Shown piece by piece: positions 22,766 to 31,481 of a DNA stretch of 48,769 nt (its first letter is position 1; every line of letters starts with the position of its first letter). Source of the stretch: Phaeoceros laevis (Eukaryota > Anthocerotophyta > Anthocerotopsida > Notothyladales); assembly GCA_049999765.1 (NCBI GenBank), contig JBNGIQ010009266.1, positions 63,678 to 112,446 on the forward strand, read 5' to 3'. The notes under the pieces were generated by a model. The model was given only the letters and a program-made list of their open reading frames with translations, was not told where the DNA came from and searched no databases. A program made the position numbers and the translations under genes.

Positions 22766-23013
22766 TCCTTGAGCTACGGTAAGCTCAGAACGGTACACCA
22801 TCCCAATTTTAGGTTGGACGGTGCACACTGCACATCCTGTATTCAAATTCTTAGGCTATGGGAACTGGGAAGGCTAGGATTCCCTGAACAGATCCTTGAG
22901 CTACGGTAAGCTCCTAACGGTACACCATCCCAACCTAAAATTGGGACGGTGCACACTGCACATCCTGTATTCAAATTCTTAGGGTATGGGAACTGGGAAG
23001 GCTAGGATTCCCT
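22766..23013. repeat. 120-bp tandem duplication with an inverted loop segment
   Basis: Copy 1 (22766-22885) and copy 2 (22893-23013) are nearly identical and separated by 7 bases, a 127-bp period. They differ most at one place. The loop of an imperfect palindrome reads CAATTTTAGGTTG in copy 1 (22804-22816) and its exact reverse complement CAACCTAAAATTG in copy 2 (22931-22943). The palindrome arms outside it are GTRCACCRTCC-like and GGACGGTGCAC-like. It lies between the SEC10 stop and the DYW-PPR gene. Confidence 0.85.
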
Positions 23014-23177
23014 CCCGCGACTGCAGCCCCACCCTGCCTCGTTCATATAGGTTGCTAGAAACTCGACCAGCGGCCAAAACTTGTGAAGGCTAGGGTGCTC
23101 TGAGTTCGGTTGAATGCGTGTAACTCTTGCGGCAGATTACGGACGGAATAGTCGCTAGCAGCTAGAGGAGCGGCGAA

Positions 23178-23267
23178 ATGCGAATTGGTCGAGCCGGCAG
23201 ACAAATCCCTTCACAAGGATGGCACAGACGTCTATCAAACCAGGAATGTCCTCCGAAACGCCGTAAA
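23178..23267 (+). other. Candidate first coding exon of the DYW-PPR gene
   Basis: An ATG at 23178 opens a 30-codon frame rich in Arg and Lys (begins MRIGRAGRQIPSQGWHRRLS) that ends at a GTAGGA donor in phase 0. Spliced to 23787 it would give a basic mitochondrial-type presequence. The donor is not strong and other 5' exons are possible, so this is a hypothesis. Confidence 0.25.
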
Positions 23268-23786
23268 GTAGGACGTGGACCGGGTGAGTTCACAGCTTGA
23301 CGCCACTGATTGGCCTTCTTCTCTGGTTCGAGGCTCTAAGCCTGGAACGTTCTCGCACAGCAGATGCTCTTACGCCGGTTGCAGCTCGGAAAGCATTGTG
23401 GAGGAAGTTTTTGGCCGATCCTTCGCAGTGGTGGGACCACCGGTGCTGCAAGGTATTGATTTGTGCTGTTTGGTATTAGAGCCCTTGCCGTCGCTTTTAT
23501 CTGCAAGGGCTCCAGCAAGTCATTGAGCCCTGGGTAGGCGTTGCTTGGTCCACAGTGTGCAGTTGACCATACGTGATCACAACAGACGAATGACAAGCAA
23601 CCGGACTTCGTACACAGCACAACTAAGGAGTTCTTATGGGTCGAGGGGTGGTCCAATCCTCTGTGGGTAAAGTCTAAGCTTCGGGCTCTCCAGGAATCAT
23701 GCCCTGGTGGGCCAAGTAGAGCGTCCTACCGGTTAGTATCTGTGGACATTCTTCGGGGAGTTTTCTGATTTGTCTTTCTATTGCAG

Positions 23787-26342
23787 TCTATTCTGAAATG
23801 GCTTAGATTTTATCGAAATGCACTAGTATGCCGACGGCTGGTTTCACCTGTGTGCAGCATACCAGATTTGGAATGTGGGGGCTGGAACAAACTCTGCGAT
23901 GATGGACAGCTTGATGAGGCCTTTGATGCCCTTGATTTGTTGGGCCAGCGAGGAGTTCCTGTGCCCACACTTATGATGTTGCGGCTTGTGAAAGAATGCA
24001 TTGCCAAAAACCAATCAGCTCTTGGCAGACGTGTTCATGCTCTTGCTGTGAGAAATGGGCATGAATCCAACACAGCACTTGGAAATCAATTTCTTCGGAT
24101 GTATGTTTCTCATGGGAGTTTGGAGGAGGCCAACAAAGTTTTTAGCAAGCTTCCTGCCCCAGACGTGTTTGGTTGGGCTTCAATAATTTCAGCACACTGT
24201 GAGCAGGGACAAGCTGAGCAGGCTATACAGCTGTACATGCAAATGCGACAATCCAATGTACATGCAAACAATTATGTGTATGTGGCTGTTCTGAAGGCGT
24301 GCACAAAGGCAGCAGATGTTGTATCTGGCAAGCTAGTCCATGCTGACGTGATGGATAATGGGCTCGAGTCCAACAAATTTGTTGGAAACACACTTGTGAA
24401 CATGTACAGTAAATTTGGGAAGCTAGATGATGCTCAAAAGGTCTTTGATAGGTTGCCAGTGAGGAACGTAGTGACCTGGACGGCCATGATTTCTGGATAT
24501 GTCCAGCATGGGCTTGGTCAGGATGCCCTTCGTCTTTTCTTCAACATGCAGGAACAAGGTGTGACCCCAAATAACCTCACATATTTGGCTGCTCTCAGAG
24601 CGTGTGGCCGCATAAGGGCTGTGCAAGAGGGTAGGCGCATTCACTCTCAGATCCTAGGAGATGGACTTGAAACAGATATTTTTATCGGAAGTGCACTCAT
24701 GTCTATGTATGCTGAATGTGGCAATCTGGAGGCTGCCCGCAAAGTGTTTGATTCCATGCCATCAAAAAATGTGGTGGCATGGACAACAATTATTTCATGT
24801 TACACGCAGCATGGGCTTGGGGGGGAAGCTATCGAATTGTATGGAAGAATGCAACTGGAAGGTTTGACCCCAGACAATGTTACGCTCGGGAGTGTTTTGA
24901 CAGCTTGTGGCAGCGTAGGAGCTCTTCAGGTGGGCAAGCAAGTCCATGCAGATGTTGTAAAAAAGGGACTTGATAGGGATGTAGTAGTGGGTAGCACGCT
25001 TCTTAACATGTATATAAATTGTGCAAGCCTGAATGAGGCACGCATGGTTTTTGATAATTTGTCAACGAGTAACGTTGTCCCTTGGACTGCCATGATATCT
25101 GGATACACTCAACATGGGTATGGTCAGGAGGCCCTTGAGCTGTATTGGAGAATGGAGCGAGCTGGCATAAGGCCAGACAATGTTGCTTTTGTAAGCATCA
25201 TTCAAGCTTGTGGTACCTTAGGAGCCATACAGGAGGGCAAGAGGATACATGCTCAGTTAGTAACATTAGGGCTAGAAACAGATTTATTCATTGGGAGCGC
25301 TCTCATACATATGTATGCCAAGTGCGGGAGCCTGGCTGAAGCAGAATTGCTGTTTGAAAAAGTGTCTAGTCGCAGTGTTGTGACATGGACTGCCATGATT
25401 GACTGTTATGGTCAGCACAACAAGGGCAAGATGGCTGTCCAGTGCTTTGAGGACATGCTTCAGCAGGGGGTTGAGCCGGATGCCACAACATTTATATGTC
25501 TTCTAAGTGCGTGCAGTCATGTCGGCCTTGTCAGTGAGGGACAATTGTATTTCAACAGAATGAAAGGCCATGGCGTTGAGCAATCGATTGAGCACTATAA
25601 TTGCATGGTTGACCTACTTAGCCGGTCAGGGCGGTTAGTTGAGGCGGAAAACGTACTGTGCACAATGCCATTCCATTCTGATACTGTTGGATGGATGTCC
25701 TTGCTGACTGCTTGCGAAACCTATCAGAATTTAGAGCTAGGAAAGAGATGCTTTGATCGTCTCATGCAACTGGACCCCTCTCATGCTGCAGGGTATGTTC
25801 TTCTGGCAAAAATATATGCTGATGCTGGGAGGATGGAAGATGCAAATGGGATAGAAACCTTGAGAAGATCAAAAGGTGCTCAAAAGAAACCAGCCAAAGC
25901 TCTGATAGAAGTCAAGGGCAAGGTGCATGAGTTCATTGTAGGAGACCAGGGTTTTTTCAGGAGGGACTGCGATGATCCCAATTCAGGGGCTGTAGAGCTA
26001 TTACAAAAAAATGCAATCCTCGAAAAACTGCGGAGTTTGAGTGTGGAAATGAAGGACGGCGGTCACGTGCCACACACATACCTAGTGCTGAAGCCTATAT
26101 CTAACAAGGAGAAGGAGGATGCCCTGTGTGGCCATGCCGAGAAGCTAGCGGTGGCATTCGGTCTTTTGAATACTCCTGCCGGCACCACACTTCTAGTCGT
26201 TAAGAATCTGAGAATGTGCAAGGACTGCCACAGTGGCACAAAAGTTATCTCCAAGATTGAACGCAGGGAGATCATAGTAAGAGACGCTCATCGGGTCCAT
26301 CACTTCAGTGGTGGGTCGTGTTCCTGTGGTGACCATCCCTGA
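23787..26342 (+). CDS. PLS-class PPR protein with DYW domain (organelle C-to-U RNA editing factor)
   Basis: A single large exon encodes 851 residues. Several PLS triplets follow one another, each about 100 residues with the pattern LVNMYSKFGKLDDAQKVFD, NVVTWTAMISGYVQHG and EGRRIHSQILGDGLETDIFIG. After them come the E region (from about SQGQLYFNRMKGHG-like sequence) and a DYW deaminase-like domain. The deaminase motifs are HAEKLAVAF (HxE) and CKDCH (CxxC). Such proteins bind organelle transcripts and edit specific cytidines. The domain ends CSCGDHP, so the usual Asp-Tyr-Trp tail is altered to Asp-His-Pro. No usable ATG lies between an in-frame TGA at 23766 and Met at 23973, and the acceptor at 23786 is good. 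The N-terminus is therefore probably supplied by an upstream exon such as 23178-23267. If translation began at 23973 the first PPR-like segment would be lost. Confidence 0.9.
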   Translation, partial: SILKWLRFYRNALVCRRLVSPVCSIPDLECGGWNKLCDDGQLDEAFDALDLLGQRGVPVPTLMMLRLVKECIAKNQSALGRRVHALAVRNGHESNTALGNQFLRMYVSHGSLEEANKVFSKLPAPDVFGWASIISAHCEQGQAEQAIQLYMQMRQSNVHANNYVYVAVLKACTKAADVVSGKLVHADVMDNGLESNKFVGNTLVNMYSKFGKLDDAQKVFDRLPVRNVVTWTAMISGYVQHGLGQDALRLFFNMQEQGVTPNNLTYLAALRACGRIRAVQEGRRIHSQILGDGLETDIFIGSALMSMYAECGNLEAARKVFDSMPSKNVVAWTTIISCYTQHGLGGEAIELYGRMQLEGLTPDNVTLGSVLTACGSVGALQVGKQVHADVVKKGLDRDVVVGSTLLNMYINCASLNEARMVFDNLSTSNVVPWTAMISGYTQHGYGQEALELYWRMERAGIRPDNVAFVSIIQACGTLGAIQEGKRIHAQLVTLGLETDLFIGSALIHMYAKCGSLAEAELLFEKVSSRSVVTWTAMIDCYGQHNKGKMAVQCFEDMLQQGVEPDATTFICLLSACSHVGLVSEGQLYFNRMKGHGVEQSIEHYNCMVDLLSRSGRLVEAENVLCTMPFHSDTVGWMSLLTACETYQNLELGKRCFDRLMQLDPSHAAGYVLLAKIYADAGRMEDANGIETLRRSKGAQKKPAKALIEVKGKVHEFIVGDQGFFRRDCDDPNSGAVELLQKNAILEKLRSLSVEMKDGGHVPHTYLVLKPISNKEKEDALCGHAEKLAVAFGLLNTPAGTTLLVVKNLRMCKDCHSGTKVISKIERREIIVRDAHRVHHFSGGSCSCGDHP

Positions 26343-26662
26343 GGGGTGAACTTGCTGCTGTACCTTGCCATGGCATTAAAAAATCCTGAAGATGCCCTGT
26401 GCGGGTCACTTGTATTGGGTGACGTGTTCGGTGGTAGCTCTAATGGCCCTGTACATTGAGATGGTAGTCTAAGAAATGGGGAACAACGGGAATCACATCC
26501 ACCCTCCCTGGTGTACCTACTTGTTAGGGCTCACTTCCTAGTATGGAGGCAGAATAATGGAAGGTTCCTCAGAGCGTGTGGATAAATCCATAAGAGCATG
26601 CTTGTGTTGCGAAGAGAAGAGCCCATGCGCGGTCATTCGGGAGTCGCCGACAATTTTCAACA
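26343..26662. other. Intergenic region between DYW-PPR and epoxide hydrolase genes
   Basis: 320 bases with no supported gene. They must contain the PPR 3' UTR and the promoter of the next gene. No clear TATA box or AATAAA was seen. Confidence 0.45.
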
Positions 26663-28002
26663 ATGGGGGACCTTCAGCAACTGGAGCACAGATACGTGCT
26701 GGCCAATGGGATTAAGATCCACGTTGCTGAGCAAGGCTTAGGTCCCTAGCCACAAGTCCTTGCTCGCGCCGTGCCTCCAAAGGCTGGGGTGCTCTCTCTT
26801 ATTCGTAAAAACTGGCAGACTAAAATTCGATGTTCGTCGTGGGATGCTGTAGGACCTGTGGTGATCCTTCTCCATGGCTTTCCGGAAATCTGGTATTCCT
26901 GGAGGCATCAGCTCAAGGCACTAGCAGCGGCAGGATTTCACGCTGTTGCACCTGATTTTCGAGGATTTGGTTTGACAGAGAACCCACATGGGGGTGACCG
27001 GCTGTCCTTTTTGGACCTCATTGGGGACGTGGTCGGTCTCATTCAAGCACTGGGGCAAGACAAGGCGAGTAGTCGTTTTGCCACCTCTACCCAACCCTTC
27101 CCACCCACTATATGACATTGTGAACACCCTGCTTGTAGGTTTACGTGGCGGGACATGACATAGGAGCGGCGCTGGGTTGGCACATCTGTGCATTGAGGCC
27201 GGATTTGGTGAAGGGATATGTTTCATTCGGCCTCCCGTATCTGAAGCTCAAGGCATTAGCAGCAGCTGAGGGCTCGGTTCTCCCCCCTCATGATGGCTTT
27301 TACCTTAATCGGTTCATGGTGAGTTCCCACAACCCCAAGCTCAGCCTAGAGCTGCAGTCGATTTTCAGAACCTGAAGTTTGGCTAGGTGACTGTTACTTG
27401 CTTCTGGAACATGTGCAGCAACCTGGGAGAGCAGATGCGGACTTCGGGCGTTTTGACATAAGAACTGTGTTCACAAACATCTACAAGCTCTTTTCCAAAC
27501 TCGACTTGCCAGTGGCTGCAGAGTCGCAAGAGATCATGGACTTGATCCACCCTTCGGAGCCGCTTCCAACCTACCTGTCCGAAGAGGATGTGCACGTCTA
27601 CGTTGAGCATTATGAAAAGTCTGGTTTCTCCAACCCTGTGCGAGCGGCGTACATCAACATTCAAAGGTACAGTACCATTCTTGCAGGTGAAACGAACTGG
27701 TGATGAAGTATTCATGACCGTTCGGCTGACCCAAACGTTTCACCTCTCGCAGAAACAGCGAACTTCTTAGCCCTTGGGCCGACTTCGTGATTTCCACTCC
27801 AGCCTTGCTGATTGTGGGTGAGAGTGACTATGTCAACTCTTTTCCTGGAGTGACGCATAACCTTGAAGAACTGAGAAAGAACGTTTCTGGTCTGGAAGGG
27901 GTTGTAAGAGTCCCAGGCTGCCACTTCTTTCAGGAGGAATCGCCTGAGCTAGCAAATGATGCTTTCGTTAAGTTTCTTCAGAAGCTTGAAGCCCAGACAT
28001 AG
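26663..28002 (+). CDS. Soluble epoxide hydrolase (alpha/beta hydrolase fold)
   Basis: Five exons, 26663-26741, 26853-27064, 27139-27318, 27419-27666 and 27753-28002, give 322 aa with consistent phases. The enzyme opens epoxides to diols by a covalent Asp-ester route; plant members act on fatty-acid epoxides in cutin and defence-lipid metabolism. Visible motifs are the oxyanion-hole HGFPE (residues 34-38), the nucleophile elbow AGHDIGA with Asp104, the acid in GESDYV (Asp265) and the base in PGCHFFQEE (His297). The lid region FSNPVRAAYINIQRN is also present. Length equals the usual ~320 aa. The intron after exon 2 starts with GC (AAG|GCGAGT). The nearest GT would give a stop at once, so the GC donor is needed. 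A decayed copy of the last exon lies 400 bases downstream. Confidence 0.92.
27065..27138 (+). other. GC-AG intron of the epoxide hydrolase gene
   Basis: The junction reads AAG|GCGAGT and the 74-nt intron ends GCTTGTAG. All donor positions except the C match the consensus. Use of the GT four bases further in puts a stop codon within a few residues of the junction, whereas the GC donor joins QDK to VYVAGHD as in the family. Confidence 0.75.
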
Positions 28003-28403
28003 GACATACATTGCACAAAACTCATGTGCCCTGGCTTTTGTTGGATATGTAGGTGTTCACATATGGTGGATGTAACTTACATTGAACATGTAACTCACAT
28101 GTATTTGCAGTATATGACCATCTTTGCCATGCTTATCTCCATAAACTTCATGTGCAATGTGGATTTTTGATCCATGACTCGATAGGAGCTTGTGCCTTTC
28201 ACAGAGCTCGTTGTTTAACAGCTAGCATTCCTTTCGCATGCTGCACTTGTCCTGTCCCTTTTCTCTCCCAGGAAGGGTTTTGTAGTGACTTGGTCTGCCT
28301 GTGACCTCTCCGTGTACTGTGGTGTGGTCCTTTCTGTGGTATCACGTTCGTCCGCATATATGCATCTTGAACACCTCAAAACGATTTTGTTTACATAGGT
28401 CTA
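28003..28403. other. 3' flank of the epoxide hydrolase gene
   Basis: About 400 T-rich bases without a supported gene, probably 3' UTR. It separates the functional gene from its decayed partial copy. Confidence 0.45.
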
Positions 28404-28699
28404 CTCTAACCCAAACAAACATTTCACCGCTCACAGAAACGGGGAACTTCTTTGTCCTTGGCAGACTTCGTCATCTTTGCCGACTGTGGGTGAGAGTGCC
28501 TTTGTTAACAAGTTCCCTGGTCCACGAGTGCCCCACAACCGTGAAGAACTGAGAAAGAGCGTTTCTGGTCTCAGACTGGAATATTCGACTTCAGGGGTGG
28601 TTTTGCAAGAGTGCAAGGCCGGCTGCCACCTTTTTCATCACCTGAGTTAGCAAATGTTTGAATTTATCCCTTCAGAAGGTAGGTTGGGGCCCAGACATA
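28404..28699 (+). pseudogene. Decayed partial duplicate of the epoxide hydrolase last exon
   Basis: This segment aligns by eye with 27729-27998, covering the end of the last intron, the CTCACAG acceptor and the whole last exon. Shared phrases include ACCCAAAC.TTTCACC, GAACTTCTT, GGGTGAGAGTG, GAAGAACTGAGAAAGA, CGTTTCTGGTCT, GGCTGCCACCT and CCTGAG.TAGCAAATG. Several insertions and deletions break the frame, and the acid and base motifs can no longer be read in one frame. No copies of exons 1-4 were found nearby, so this is a truncated tandem duplicate and not a whole-gene copy. Confidence 0.8.
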
Positions 28700-28842
28700 C
28701 ACTCTCTCTAACAGTTCCGATTTTGAGTATCGCAGCCTCGCAGGTACCAGTAGAAGAAGAAATTTATGGTGTTCGCGAGAAATAAATTTAAACCAGTTGG
28801 CAGTGTACAAAAAATTGTGGTCCGGTAACTCTAGAGATAGTT

Positions 28843-30001
28843 TCACACCTCTGCAGTACTGACGTAGATGGGTTCCACATAGCTGAAGAAGCAGATGGCT
28901 GCCAGTACCGACCCAAAATTCTTTTCCACCTCGTGTGCCACCACTTCGTACTGCTCATTGAAATGCTCGTACTGCTCGGGGTCGAACCGTCTTTCAAAGA
29001 TGCATTGCAGGTCGTTCTTCAAGATCTCCCTTGCACTGTCCGCAGTAGCATGTCCCTTGTACTCCGCTGCATATCCCCCTATGATTTGCTTGTCCTTCTT
29101 TCTCCTGATCTGAAAAAACGCAATGTCATCCACAGTACGCGCGTAAGCGATTAGAAGCTTCAAGTGAACCTCGAAAAATGTCACAGGCCATAAGTTGCAA
29201 TTGTCCAATTGAAACTCACACCGTCAAGTATACCTGCATGCGCCCAACTCCTGCTGTGATTCGATCGCCTTTCACCCCGTTCATATCAGCCATGATGGCT
29301 TCTACAACAGCACCGTGCCTGAAAAAGGGCTTGGCATCTTCAAAGGACACCGGCGTCGCCTCGGGTGGCAGCACCGAAGTGTATGTGATAATGTTGAAGT
29401 CCTGGATCCCTGCACATAAAACGCTCTTCCAGATGGTGTCACATCGCCTTCTTCAAACCTGTTCGAATTCAGCAATGCAGTCGAGTCGACCTGTTTGTTC
29501 TTCAGGAATAAAAGACTTCGGGTTACCTGCCGATTCCAGAGCCAAGTCGTAGGAGCCTGTTTCCCAGGGATCGGCCCCGTCGCCCTGATCCGTCTCCCCG
29601 AAGCCATGGCAGGTGAAGAAGTGCAGCGGGACTCTGGAGCCGTATAGGATCCCGTGGCCGCCGGCAACCAGTTCCCTGGTGGTCAGGGTGAGAGCCTCCT
29701 TGGCCGTCTTGGCGTGCCTGAGCCCCAGGCGGGGATGGATCGGCGAGGGTGACCCATCCTCAGTCGGCTCCGCATGAACTTTTTTCCTGTGCGCGGTCTG
29801 GGTTTTGCTCTGCTGCTGCTCCGCTGCCGCCGCCGTCTCAGTCTGGTTCGTCTTCCCCTTTGCCCAAATCCCACGTCGCCGTGTGGGCATGGGCAGGCCC
29901 ACAGGCCTGAACTCTTTGACACCGCCCAGGCTCGGGCCTGTCCCTATGGCCAGATGCCTTGAAAGGAGAGCTTGGGAGCTTCTGCATACCAAATCCGCCA
30001 T
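28843..30001 (-). CDS. Pyruvoyl-dependent arginine decarboxylase, predicted organelle-targeted
   Basis: Three exons on the minus strand, 30001-29527, 29409-29234 and 29109-28843, give 305 aa with consistent phases. The enzyme makes agmatine from arginine using a pyruvoyl group created by self-cleavage at an internal Ser. The core begins near residue 104 (LTLTTRELVAGGHG). The cleavage motif is YTSVLPPE at 168-175 with Thr169-Ser170, so Ser170 would become the pyruvoyl residue. Residues matching the archaeal enzyme's functional Asp, Asn and Glu are Asp152 (YDLALESAG), Asn164 (FNIITYTS) and Glu233 (AAEY). The first ~100 residues, rich in Ser, Arg, Gln and Ala, form an extension that could be a transit peptide. 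A Thr-Ser site and the HGAVVEAIMA block are, as I recall, features of the chlamydial-type branch more than the archaeal one. Plants normally use an unrelated PLP-dependent arginine decarboxylase. Family assignment is firm by eye; activity and targeting are inferred. Confidence 0.88.
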
Positions 30002-31481
30002 AGTGAGTAACTGACCAGTTTGTGCTGTGGACGACGCTGTTGTCGGTAGCTGGCTATTATAGCGGCTTCAATGAAGCGGTGCCTGCATGCAAGAGATTGC
30101 AAGTCCTGCCGCCATTGGCAGCATTCTGACCTTCAAGGGTGCAACTGAAATCTGGTCTGGCTCGCTGCCGCCCCGCCAGCTGTGACCGATGTTTCTGTCG
30201 CCGCCACCTAGCTCCCTGAGTTGGCCGCCACCTGGAGACCGGCTGCAGCAGGTCATTTTTAGCTTGTTTCGAAAACACCATCTTGATGATGAAGAGACGC
30301 CACCTCCTCCTTTCCTTCCTTGAGATCCTGTTACCACCCCCACCTTGCAAGCATACAAATTGGGCAAATGCAATGCAGATGAATGCCGTTAGCACATGGA
30401 TCCATGGTGAAATATCAAGATCTGTTGTCTCATCGCCCGATCGTTACATATGAGTTTAAAGCAAATCGGCTTAAGTAATGCAAATGTCTGAATCGCCACC
30501 ATGTAAGGTAGCCTGCAGATGGGCATGAGAGGCGATCTTTCACAGATATAAAACGACAGGCTCTGCAACCTCATAGACCCGACAATCAAGAAAAATCTGC
30601 ATTCTGGCCATGCTTTCACGGCAAGTCGCTTGGAGATGATACTGAAGAGGTAATGATTAATATTATGCACTGCATTGCCTGAATGAATTGATTCTGGGGG
30701 CCCTCCTAAACATACTCCCACCTGACAGTGTAGCTAGATAGCAATGATTTGACACATTTTTAAACAACCAACTTTGCAATTGCATCCTGCATGCGCATTT
30801 ATGCACTCTGATCAATCTGCTATATTGCCAGTTAACTAGACCTGCATTGAAACATGTACATGATATATGAACACCAAACATCCATGCAATGCTATGCCAT
30901 GCATCAGGAAGTAACATCAGGTAGACTGATCATGAAGGGCATTTCCACAAGTTTGCTGCTGTCGTCATGTGCACATGAATTCATCAACCCTGCAAATGCA
31001 TATATAATATGCCACGTGTGACATGTGTGGACATTTATGCTGTCCCTCATCATGCATGACTGACAAAGCAGAAACAGGAAAGGGACGTGCTGCTGGATGA
31101 TATATAATCTTCTGTGACATGTACATTTGAGGCACAAATCCTGAATGATCATCAATACATGTACAAGCAAGGAAACCCACATCCAGCCATGGATACCAAT
31201 CAAACACAAGCACTGCAACTGAGCACATTTCCTGCACTGGCAACATTCAGAATCATGGCCGGGTGTTACAGTACATGTATAGTAGAGGACCATCCTGCAA
31301 GAACATCATGGATTAGTCTGAAAACACAACAGGTGTCGACCAAGAAGCGGCGCCATCGAGGTCTTGCAACTGAAAACTGTCCTCGCACTTACAGGAAGAC
31401 CGTCGACATTTCCACACATCCGACAAATGACTGAAGAACCCCATTTCTGACCAGACTGGTCAGAGACGATCCGGAACCACC
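30002..31481. other. Intergenic region, increasingly AT-rich
   Basis: About 1.5 kb with no supported gene. The part just above 30001 is the leader of the decarboxylase gene. From 30380 to 31300 the sequence is AT-rich with many CATGCA and ATATATAAT motifs. Small frames on both strands have no recognisable family. The last ~100 bases would be the 5' UTR of the hypothetical gene starting at 31482. Confidence 0.45.

Larger units (their letters stand above)
22541..23786. other. SEC10 3' UTR, tandem repeat and 5' region of the DYW-PPR gene
   Basis: About 1.2 kb with no family-matching frame. It holds the 120-bp tandem duplication and then a region where the 5' exon(s) of the DYW-PPR gene should lie, since the main exon has no ATG in a suitable place. 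A good acceptor (CTTTCTATTGCAG) ends at 23786. Confidence 0.5.

Noticed and set aside
22766-23013. CRISPR-like array
   Set aside because: There are only two adjacent copies with no spacers, in a plant nuclear genome.
28301-28552. Open frame of 83 codons over the epoxide hydrolase relic
   Set aside because: It is not in the frame of the parental exon and gives no alpha/beta hydrolase motif; the relic is broken.
29302-29667. Minus-strand frame of 121 codons across exon 1/intron 1/exon 2 of the arginine decarboxylase
   Set aside because: It is a different frame running through the intron. The spliced model gives a continuous family match.
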